Shown here in pieces: positions 8,712 to 15,217 of a DNA stretch of 20,106 nucleotides. A model generated the notes under the pieces. That model did not search any database, was not told the origin of the DNA, and saw only the letters and a list, made by a program, of their open reading frames with translations. Position numbers and translations under genes: made by a program. The DNA lies in NCBI GenBank assembly GCA_002377645.1, contig DFQF01000066.1:1-20106 (forward strand), in the 5' to 3' direction. The stretch comes from Nitrospinaceae bacterium UBA3496. Its GTDB lineage: Bacteria; UBA8248. The first letter of the stretch is position 1. Each line of letters starts with the position of its first letter.

Positions 8712-9425
8712 TTACTCAAAAACGAGTTTCTCTATTTCCGCGTAAGCGTCTTCTATATTTCCAAGGTCATGTCGGAAACGATCTTTGTCTATTTTTCTGC
8801 CTGTACCTTTTTCCCAGAACCTACAACTATCAGGGGTAATTTCATCAGCTAAAATTATTTTATTGTTTTCACTTGGGCAGCGACCGAATTCAAGTTTGAA
8901 ATCTACAAGATCAATATTTTTACTTGAGAAAAAATCTTTTAGAAAAGTATTGATTTCTAGAGCATATTCTCTCATGGTCTCCAATTCTTCTTTTGTGGCA
9001 AGATTGAATCCTATTGCAGTGTCTTCATTTATTAAAGGGTCGTCTAAGTCATCATCTTTATAGTGCAGATCTATAATTGTATTAGGCAGCGGCATTCCTT
9101 CTTCAACACCCATTCTTCTTGCCATACTACCTGCAACGATATTCCTAATTACTACTTCTACCAATATAATTTCTACCCTTTTGACCAACATTTCTCTGTC
9201 AGAAAGTGTTTCTAAGTAATGTGTCGGAATTCCTTTCTTGCCAATTTCTTCAAAAATCTTCGAGGAAATCTTATTGTTAAATATTCCTTTTGAATCAATT
9301 GTTCCACTCTTTTTGCCATTAAAAGCCGTAGCATCATCCTTGAAAAATGCTATGTATTTACTTTCATCTTCAGTTTGATAGATTATTTTTGCTTTTCCTT
9401 CATATAGTTGTTCTTTTTTTTCCAT
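8712..9425 (-). CDS. purC: Phosphoribosylaminoimidazole-succinocarboxamide synthase
   Basis: SAICAR synthase, which uses ATP to join CAIR and aspartate in purine synthesis; the product is the substrate of PurB, encoded just upstream. The 237 residues show the ATP-binding start LYEGKAK (7-13), the signature VEVVIRNIVAGS (89-100), LVDFKLEFG (173-181) and ADEITPDSCRFW (193-204), all as expected for the single-domain bacterial enzyme. The start ATG has an AAAGG seven bases upstream. Codons 2-4 form a run of eight A bases just after the start, a possible slippage site. The 40-base gap to purB is almost entirely A and T and shows no clear terminator. Confidence 0.97.
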   Translation of the reverse strand: MEKKEQLYEGKAKIIYQTEDESKYIAFFKDDATAFNGKKSGTIDSKGIFNNKISSKIFEEIGKKGIPTHYLETLSDREMLVKRVEIILVEVVIRNIVAGSMARRMGVEEGMPLPNTIIDLHYKDDDLDDPLINEDTAIGFNLATKEELETMREYALEINTFLKDFFSSKNIDLVDFKLEFGRCPSENNKIILADEITPDSCRFWEKGTGRKIDKDRFRHDLGNIEDAYAEIEKLVFE

Positions 9426-9465
9426 CTTTTGACCTTTCTTTTAAAAGTTCTTTTTTTTAAAAATC

Positions 9466-10764
9466 TTAATTATCAAAAACACGTTTAAAGATATTTTCAA
9501 TATTTTTAAAATGAGCATCTAGATTGAAACAATCTTGAAGTTCTTCCGTTGTCAAAACTGCGTTTATCTTTGGGTCATTTTTTAGTAGATCGATAAAATT
9601 ATCTCCATCATGAAAAACTTTCATAGCAGATTTTTGAACAATGCCATAGGCTTCTTCTCTGGTCATTTTTGATTTTCTTATTAGCGCAAGCATTACATGT
9701 TCGCTCATGAGAAGACCATTTGATTTCTCGTAGTTTTCTTTCATTTTTTCTTCATAAATAACCCAGTTTTTTATAACTTCATTGAGTTTGTTTAACATGT
9801 AATTTAACAAAATTGAACTGTCAGGCAAGATGACTCTTTCTACAGATGAGTGACTTATATCTCTTTCATGCCAAAGTGAGACATTTTGTAATGCTGCTGA
9901 AGCATTGGACTGGATAATTCTTGCTAAACCGCAAAGCTGTTCTGATACAACAGGATTTCTTTTATGAGGCATAGCAGAACTACCTTTTTGACCTTTACTG
10001 AAAAATTCTTCTGCTTCACCAACTTCGCTTCTTTGTAAATGCCTAACTTCAGTAGCAACTTTTGAAATACTAGAAGCTGTTAAAGCAAGCATTAAAAGGA
10101 AATCTGCATGTCGATCTCTCTGTATGATTTGGCTACTTGCTGGTGCCGCTTTTAGACCAAGTTTTAGACATATTTCTTCCTCTGTTTGAGGCGATATATG
10201 CGGGTTTACACCAACCGCGCCAGAAATTTTACCAACACCGATTATTTCTTTTATTCTTTCCATCCTCTTTTGTGCTCTATCAAATTCTCCATACCAAATT
10301 GCAAGTTTATGCCCCAAGGTAGTTGGTTCTGCTTGCATGCCATGAGTTCTTCCAGTGATTAGTGTATTTTTGTGTTCTACGGCTCTTTTCTTTAAAGTGG
10401 ACTTCAATTTTTTGATATCATTGTTAAGTATGGAAACAGTTTTAGTAAGTTGTAATGCCAACCCAGTGTCTAAAACATCACTGCTTGTCAAACCTAAATG
10501 GATATAACAAGATTCTTTACCGACATATTCTGCAACATTTGTTAGAAATGCTATTACGTCGTGCTTAGTCGTTTTTTCAATTTCTCGAATTCTTTCTGGA
10601 TCGAAATTAGCTTTATCTTTAATTTTTTTTAAAGCTGCTTCAGGAATTTTCCCTTCAGCACCTAATTGTTCGCAGACTGCGATTTCAACTTCTAACATAC
10701 ATTGAAGTTTCATCTTCTCTTCCCAAATTTCTTTCATCTCTGGTCTAGAGTATCTGTTTATCAA
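9466..10764 (-). CDS. purB: Adenylosuccinate lyase
   Basis: Releases fumarate twice in purine metabolism: from SAICAR to AICAR, and from adenylosuccinate to AMP. The fumarase/aspartase superfamily signature GSSAMPHKRNP is at 261-271. TTKHDVIAF (65-73), TSSD (93-96), GRTHGMQAEP (138-147) and WHERDISHSSVER (298-310) are also present. The frame is open 33 codons further upstream to an ATG at 10863, but that would overlap the preceding gene by 80 bases. The start chosen is the TTG at 10764: it gives the family N-terminus M-I-N-R-Y-S-R-P-E-M and has a full AGGAGG five bases upstream. The protein is then 432 residues, a normal PurB length. It lies 19 bases after the walJ-like gene. Confidence 0.96.
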   Translation of the reverse strand: MINRYSRPEMKEIWEEKMKLQCMLEVEIAVCEQLGAEGKIPEAALKKIKDKANFDPERIREIEKTTKHDVIAFLTNVAEYVGKESCYIHLGLTSSDVLDTGLALQLTKTVSILNNDIKKLKSTLKKRAVEHKNTLITGRTHGMQAEPTTLGHKLAIWYGEFDRAQKRMERIKEIIGVGKISGAVGVNPHISPQTEEEICLKLGLKAAPASSQIIQRDRHADFLLMLALTASSISKVATEVRHLQRSEVGEAEEFFSKGQKGSSAMPHKRNPVVSEQLCGLARIIQSNASAALQNVSLWHERDISHSSVERVILPDSSILLNYMLNKLNEVIKNWVIYEEKMKENYEKSNGLLMSEHVMLALIRKSKMTREEAYGIVQKSAMKVFHDGDNFIDLLKNDPKINAVLTTEELQDCFNLDAHFKNIENIFKRVFDN

Positions 10765-10769
10765 TTCTT

Positions 10770-10775
10770 CCTCCT
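10770..10775 (-). promoter_or_regulatory. Ribosome binding site deciding the TTG start of purB
   Basis: A complete AGGAGG on the minus strand, five bases before the TTG at 10764-10762. It is the strongest ribosome binding site seen in the window. It falls inside the 33-codon extension of the longer frame, which argues against the ATG at 10863. Confidence 0.8.
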
Positions 10776-10783
10776 TCCGTATA

Positions 10784-11575
10784 TCAAATAAATCCCAATA
10801 ATTCAGTTGGTTTTTCTTGAGATGCGATACAGACTTTTGTCTGAGGTTTAATGTCTTTTTCACATTTCTTTTGAAGGGCTTTGTTGACGTTTTTCATAAT
10901 AAGAGATTCTGAATTGTTCTCTTTACTTATATGAGCACACACTACCCATTCCAATTCTGGACCCCCAATTTTCTGTAATAGAATACCGGCATCTTCATTG
11001 TTTAAGTGACCCAATTTACTTTTAATTCTTTGTTTCACCTTCCATGGGTATTGTCCATTTAAGAGCATTCCTGAATCATGGTTGAATTCTAAAACCAGAC
11101 CTTGTAATCCACCCAATTTTTCATTTGCTAAACGTGTAGCAAAACCCATGTCTGTTGCAAATCCTATGCGATATCCATTTTCTGAGGTAAAAATCAGTCC
11201 AAATGGATCCGCAGCATCATGTGGGACAGTAAAAGGATCAGCTCTTAGACCGCAAATTGTGAATGATTTCCCTACTTCTATCTCGTTATATTCAGGTATA
11301 CCATCTAAATATTTCTTTCCATTTTCAATCGTTCCTCTATTTGTCCAAATTGGCAGATTCCATTTTCTTGCAAGAGATCCTGCACTTTTAATATGATCGA
11401 TATGTTCATGCGTAACTATTATGCCGCTTAAATCTGTAGGGCTAATATTATGTGTCGAGAGCCGTTCTATGATTTGTTTACCACTTAATCCAGCATCAAT
11501 TAAAAATGCGAAATTATCGTATTTCATTAATGTTGAATTGCCTCTGCTTCCACTTCCTAATAAAGAAATTTGCAT
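10784..11575 (-). CDS. Metallo-beta-lactamase-fold hydrolase, WalJ/YycJ type
   Basis: A 263-residue metallo-hydrolase of the family named WalJ, YycJ or VicX in Firmicutes. The N-terminus M-Q-I-S-L-L-G-S-G-S-R-G-N-S-T-L is the family hallmark, followed by FLIDAGLS (24-31) and the metal-binding T-H-E-H-I-D-H at 55-61. Later histidines (V-P-H-D-A-A-D, C-A-H) and Asp residues complete a dinuclear metal site. Members have been tied to nucleic-acid processing and, in Firmicutes, lie beside the WalRK kinase-regulator genes. No regulator is present here; the neighbours are hldD and purB, so the setting gives no functional clue. The start ATG has no strong ribosome binding site and lies 12 bases after the hldD stop, so translation may depend on reinitiation. 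Confidence 0.85.
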   Translation of the reverse strand: MQISLLGSGSRGNSTLMKYDNFAFLIDAGLSGKQIIERLSTHNISPTDLSGIIVTHEHIDHIKSAGSLARKWNLPIWTNRGTIENGKKYLDGIPEYNEIEVGKSFTICGLRADPFTVPHDAADPFGLIFTSENGYRIGFATDMGFATRLANEKLGGLQGLVLEFNHDSGMLLNGQYPWKVKQRIKSKLGHLNNEDAGILLQKIGGPELEWVVCAHISKENNSESLIMKNVNKALQKKCEKDIKPQTKVCIASQEKPTELLGFI

Positions 11576-11587
11576 TTTGTTTTTGAT

Positions 11588-12595
11588 CTAACCTCTTTGT
11601 GTTATTGGCGAAAGTGAAAATTCATTTTCAGCTTTGTTCCAATAAATTTCCGAGCCTTTTTCTAATGAGGTGAATTCATTTTTAAAACCTACAGACCTAA
11701 GTTTTTCCATGTTTGCTTCAGTGAAATATTGATAATTTTTTCGGATTTCTAATGGAGTATCAATAAATTCAATGTTCTTTTTCTTGCCCATAACACGGAA
11801 AACAGAGTTTGCTAATTCTATAAAAGACTTGGCATGTCCTGTGCCTAGATTATAAATTCCATTTGGAATACTTTTAATTGTTAATCCCAAAAGGAGAGAT
11901 ATAATATCGTCTACTAGGATGAAATCCCTTTTCTGCAGACCGTCTTCTATGTCAAATCTATGAGAACGGAAAAGTTTTAGTTTTCCGCTCTCATAGATTT
12001 GATCAAAAGCATGACGGAAAACACTGGACATTTTGCCTTTATGTTTTTCTCCAAATCCATAAACATTAAAAAAACGAAATCCAGCCCATATAGGTGGTCT
12101 GTCCGCTTCGCTGTGATTTAAAACCCAGTTGTCAAAAAGTTGTTTAGAAAGTCCATATGGATTTAAAGGTTTGAAAACGTTTGGAGAGATTCTGTCATCA
12201 TATCCTTCCTCTCCATTTCCATATATCGCAGCACTACTTGCATATATAAATGGAATTTTATTTTGAGCGGCAATTTTCCATAAATTCATTGAGTAATGAG
12301 TGTTCATTTCGAGTAGATACTCTTTATTCATTTCATATGTATTTGTGCACGCTCCAAGATGAAAGATGTACTTGCAGGAGGATTGATTTTCTACGAGCCA
12401 AAAATTAAAATCTTTTCGATCGATTCTATTGGTGTTTTCTGTGTCTTGATAAATTCTAGATATTTGTGAGCGTGTTTCAAAGTGAGAGAGTTTGTCGACA
12501 AGGACTACTTCTTGTCCCGATTTAATGAATTCTTTTGCTAGTCGAGAACCGATAAATCCAGCTGCGCCAGTAATAACAATTTTATTTCTTTTCAT
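11588..12595 (-). CDS. hldD: ADP-L-glycero-D-manno-heptose 6-epimerase
   Basis: Converts ADP-D-glycero-beta-D-manno-heptose to the L-glycero form used for the LPS inner core. It is an extended short-chain dehydrogenase: the NAD(P)-binding G-A-A-G-F-I-G is at 10-16 and the catalytic Y147-x3-K151 in NPYGLSKQ. HldD-specific segments are KLSHFETRS (35-43), GACTNT (81-86), AGFRFFNVYG (171-180), E-K-H-K-G-K-M-S-S-V-F (183-193) and LFRSH (208-212). The 335 residues are typical. The ATG overlaps the hldE stop by four bases (ATGA), so the last two heptose steps are translationally linked. A 22-base-arm inverted repeat lies in codons of about 198-215. Genes for the earlier steps (gmhA, gmhB) are not in the window. 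Confidence 0.95.
   Translation of the reverse strand: MKRNKIVITGAAGFIGSRLAKEFIKSGQEVVLVDKLSHFETRSQISRIYQDTENTNRIDRKDFNFWLVENQSSCKYIFHLGACTNTYEMNKEYLLEMNTHYSMNLWKIAAQNKIPFIYASSAAIYGNGEEGYDDRISPNVFKPLNPYGLSKQLFDNWVLNHSEADRPPIWAGFRFFNVYGFGEKHKGKMSSVFRHAFDQIYESGKLKLFRSHRFDIEDGLQKRDFILVDDIISLLLGLTIKSIPNGIYNLGTGHAKSFIELANSVFRVMGKKKNIEFIDTPLEIRKNYQYFTEANMEKLRSVGFKNEFTSLEKGSEIYWNKAENEFSLSPITQRG
11952..12002 (-). repeat. Near-perfect inverted repeat, 22-base arms and 7-base loop, inside hldD
   Basis: Arms at 11952-11973 and 11981-12002 are reverse complements except at one position (11966 against 11988). On the minus (mRNA) strand that position is a G-U wobble, so the transcript can form an uninterrupted 22-pair stem. 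The loop is CTAAAAC at 11974-11980. The core of the left mRNA arm reads CTATGAGAGCGGAAAA and its partner TTTTCCGTTCTCATAG. It encodes hldD residues of about 198-215, including the conserved LFRSH segment. It is not followed by a T-run and lies mid-gene, so it is not a standard terminator. Function unknown. Confidence 0.9.
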
Positions 12596-14070
12596 CTCTT
12601 CTTCTTAGAGTTAGGAGAGGTGTGTTTTTCAATAATCGTTTCTACTATTTTTGTTGTAGAAATACCCTTGATATAAGGTAATATCTGGACATAGCCACCA
12701 TTTTCTTCTACAAATTTGGTTCCAACTATCACTTCAGAGGAATAATCTCCTCCTTTTGTGAGTATATCGGGTTTGATTTTTTGGATAAGTTTTAAAGGCG
12801 TGTTTTCATAGAAAGTTGAAACAAAACTTACCGATGAAAGTGAAGCTAGCATTTTTTCTCTTTCTTTTTGTATATTAAAAGGTCTTCTTTTCCCTTTTAG
12901 TCTTCTCACAGAAGAATCACTGTTTAGTCCAACAATTAAAATGTCTCCAAGTGCTCTTGCTCTTTCTAAATATTCAATATGTCCAGAATGTAAAATATCA
13001 AAACAACCATTAGTAAAAACTATTTTTTTTCCTTTCAATTTCAATTTGTTAATTACAGTTGTAATCTTTTCTTTTGTAATTATTTTATTAGATAAAGAGA
13101 TTTCGTTTTTCCCAACAGATTTTTTTAGCTCTTCTCCAGTAAGAGTAGATGTGCCTACTTTTCCTACAACAATTCCAGCTGACAGGTTACTGAGAAATAA
13201 GGTGTCTTTTAAAGTAGAACAGCCCAGTAGGCCCATTGTGAATACAGCCGTAGCTGTATCACCTGCGCCAGTAACATCAAAAATTTCTTTAGCATTAGCA
13301 GGTTCATGTCCAACGCGACCCTTTCTATCAAAAAGAGTCATGCCGTCTTTTCCCCTAGTGAGAAGGATGTATTGAGTATTTGTTTTTTTTAGAAGCTTTT
13401 TAACCTCTAGATCTAGGTCACTTTCTTTTTTAGATATTTTCCCGACGGCAATCGAAAATTCGGATATATTGGGTGTAATCGCAGTAACTCCTTCATATTT
13501 TTTGTAATTATTCCCCTTAGGGTCAACAACTATTTTAATACTGTGTTTTTTGCATGTTTTGGAAAGAAATTGGAGAAGTCCTTTTGTGAAAACTCCCTTA
13601 GAATAATCTGAACAAATTACTCCATTTGTTTTTTTAAGAAAAGGCGAAAGTTTATTAATAAATCTTTTTTCTAGATCAATATGAGTGTTGTTTTCTTTGT
13701 CTACTCGAAGTACATGTTGATTTTTTGAAATAAATCGCGATTTTGTGATAGTACGAAATTTTTTTGTTTTCAATATTAAAGAAGTATTTATATTAAATGA
13801 TTTTGCTTTTTCTATTAATTCCTCTCCTTCAGTATCGTGACCCAAAATTCCACAAAGATAGACCTCGCATCCCAGTTGTGCGAGATTATTTGCAACATTT
13901 GCGGCCCCTCCTAAAGTCGAAGATTCTCTTTCCCAGGTTAAAATTTGAACGGGGGCTTCTGGAGAAATTCTTTCAATTTCCCCCCAAATATATCGATCTA
14001 AGATAAGATCTCCAATGACTAATACACGGGGCTTTACGCCATTATGCCATCGGTCTAATAAAAAATTCAT
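12592..14070 (-). CDS. hldE: Bifunctional heptose 7-phosphate kinase / heptose 1-phosphate adenylyltransferase
   Basis: A two-domain enzyme making ADP-heptose for the LPS inner core. Residues of about 1-325 are a PfkB/ribokinase-type kinase that phosphorylates heptose 7-phosphate, with LGGAANVA (53-60) and the catalytic loop DVTGAGDT (265-272, base D271). Residues of about 335-480 are a nucleotidyltransferase with NGCFDILHSGHIEYL (354-368, H-x-G-H at 361-364) and a C-terminal ISTTKI (470-475). The 492 residues are the full fused length, so neither half is missing. It is the first gene after the longest gap in the window, which carries a candidate promoter. It overlaps hldD by four bases. The product of HldE is the substrate of HldD. 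Confidence 0.96.
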   Translation of the reverse strand: MNFLLDRWHNGVKPRVLVIGDLILDRYIWGEIERISPEAPVQILTWERESSTLGGAANVANNLAQLGCEVYLCGILGHDTEGEELIEKAKSFNINTSLILKTKKFRTITKSRFISKNQHVLRVDKENNTHIDLEKRFINKLSPFLKKTNGVICSDYSKGVFTKGLLQFLSKTCKKHSIKIVVDPKGNNYKKYEGVTAITPNISEFSIAVGKISKKESDLDLEVKKLLKKTNTQYILLTRGKDGMTLFDRKGRVGHEPANAKEIFDVTGAGDTATAVFTMGLLGCSTLKDTLFLSNLSAGIVVGKVGTSTLTGEELKKSVGKNEISLSNKIITKEKITTVINKLKLKGKKIVFTNGCFDILHSGHIEYLERARALGDILIVGLNSDSSVRRLKGKRRPFNIQKEREKMLASLSSVSFVSTFYENTPLKLIQKIKPDILTKGGDYSSEVIVGTKFVEENGGYVQILPYIKGISTTKIVETIIEKHTSPNSKKKR

Positions 14071-14244
14071 TTAAGAGATACTCTTTTGGTAAAAGCAACT
14101 GTTTATGAAAAAGGCGGTGAACAGAAAATGTAGATTATTAAAAATTAAAGAACCAGATACTTGTAATGTAGCCGAATTATGCACTGATTTTCAAGTTAAT
14201 AATCTTATAACAATTAATTTTTAGAAAATGATTCCTTTGTCTTT
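14071..14244. other. Longest intergenic gap, between the uxs-like gene and hldE
   Basis: These 174 AT-rich bases hold a candidate minus-strand promoter (14165-14194) and a leader of roughly 87 bases before hldE. No GC-rich terminator hairpin for the upstream gene is visible. Two short frames occur. One is a minus-strand GTG frame of 38 codons that ends TAA directly before the hldE ATG. The other is a plus-strand ATG frame of 39 codons (14105-14224). Neither has a good ribosome binding site, and neither is called as a gene. Confidence 0.5.
14165..14194 (-). promoter_or_regulatory. Candidate sigma70-type promoter for hldE-hldD and downstream genes
   Basis: On the minus strand TTGAAA (14189-14194) and TACATT (14165-14170) are separated by 18 bases. 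Each element shares four or five of six positions with the sigma70 consensus. It sits in the only gap long enough for a full promoter with leader, which supports it. AT-rich DNA gives such matches often, so it remains a candidate. Confidence 0.4.
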
Positions 14245-15198
14245 TTAAGATAATCCCAAGCGAATTTTAAAGTCTTTAATTGTTTCTTCGAGACCTGTAT
14301 CAAAAGATGTTTTGGCGTTCCAATTTAGAATATTTTTTGCTCTTGTAATATCAGGCTGTCTGATCTTAGGGTCGTCTTCAGGAAGTTCTTTGTAAACGAT
14401 TTCACTCTTACTTCCAATTTTATTTAATATTGTCCTAGCGAGTGTTTCTATAGTCATCTCCTTTGGATTTCCTAGATTGACAGGTTCAGTAAAATCTGAA
14501 TCCATGAGGTTCTTAAGACCTTCAATTAAATCAGAAATGTAACAAAAACTTCTTGTTTGTTTTCCATCTCCATAGATAGTAATAGGTTTTCCTGAGAGTG
14601 TCTGATAGATAAATCCGGGTATTGCCCTTCCATCATTAAATCTCATTCCTGGGCCATAAGTATTAAAAATACGTGCAATGCGAATTGGGACATTATGCTT
14701 TTTGTGATAGGCAATAGTGATTGCTTCTGCAAATCTTTTTGCCTCATCATAAACCCCTCTAGGACCAGTAGGATTGACATTGCCCCAGTAAGATTCAGGT
14801 TGTGGATGAACTTCTGGATCCCCATAGACCTCAGAGGTTGAAGCTAGTAGGAACTTAGCTTTTTTGTTCTTTGCAAGTCCAAGAGTGTTGTGTGTCCCTA
14901 GTGCACCAACTTTTAAAGTTTCAATTGGTAGTTTTAGATAGTCTATAGGGCTTGCTGGGCTAGCCAAATGAAAGATTTCATCTATATCTTCTTCTATTTC
15001 AATTCTTTGTGTAATGTCATGCTTAATAAATTTAAGCATATCTGATTGAGAATCTAGTTTTTTGGGGAATCTATTTTCTTCGCTTGTTATGAGATTGTCT
15101 AAGCAAATTACTTTATGTCCTGAATTGATTAAAGAAATACAAAGATGTGTGCCTATAAAACCTGCTCCTCCAGTAACTAAGACTCTTTTGATTGGCAT
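14245..15198 (-). CDS. UDP-glucuronic acid decarboxylase-like NAD-dependent sugar epimerase/dehydratase
   Basis: An extended short-chain dehydrogenase, most like UDP-glucuronate decarboxylase (UXS), which makes UDP-xylose. From the start at 15198 there are 317 residues with VTGGAGFIG (8-16), HLASPASP (77-84), [16 protein letters not shown] (118-133), [14 protein letters not shown] (catalytic Y150 and K154), [11 protein letters not shown] and a C-terminal [10 protein letters not shown] block. These are UXS signatures rather than those of GalE or RmlB. The frame is open 21 codons upstream to an ATG at 15261, inside lptD. The start at 15198 is preferred: it has GAGGG four bases upstream (15203-15207), begins directly at the Rossmann strand, and clears the lptD stop by 19 bases. 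It lies between lptD and hldE, suggesting a pentose for LPS or another surface glycan. Confidence 0.85.
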   Translation of the reverse strand: MPIKRVLVTGGAGFIGTHLCISLINSGHKVICLDNLITSEENRFPKKLDSQSDMLKFIKHDITQRIEIEEDIDEIFHLASPASPIDYLKLPIETLKVGALGTHNTLGLAKNKKAKFLLASTSEVYGDPEVHPQPESYWGNVNPTGPRGVYDEAKRFAEAITIAYHKKHNVPIRIARIFNTYGPGMRFNDGRAIPGFIYQTLSGKPITIYGDGKQTRSFCYISDLIEGLKNLMDSDFTEPVNLGNPKEMTIETLARTILNKIGSKSEIVYKELPEDDPKIRQPDITRAKNILNWNAKTSFDTGLEETIKDFKIRLGLS

Positions 15199-15217
15199 AT
15201 TTCCCTCAATATTTTTT

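Noticed and set aside
10765..10863. 33-codon N-terminal extension of purB starting at ATG 10863
   Set aside because: It overlaps the walJ-like gene by 80 bases, has no counterpart in PurB proteins, and contains the AGGAGG site for the TTG start at 10764.
14105..14224. Plus-strand frame of 39 codons (M-K-K-A-V-N-R-K-C...) in the gap before hldE
   Set aside because: No ribosome binding site, it opposes every neighbour, and it overlaps the candidate hldE promoter. Kept only as part of a low-interest finding.
15030..15050. Eight-base palindrome (ATGCTTAA and TTAAGCAT) in the UDP-glucuronate decarboxylase-like gene
   Set aside because: Short and AT-rich; expected by chance in a window of this size.
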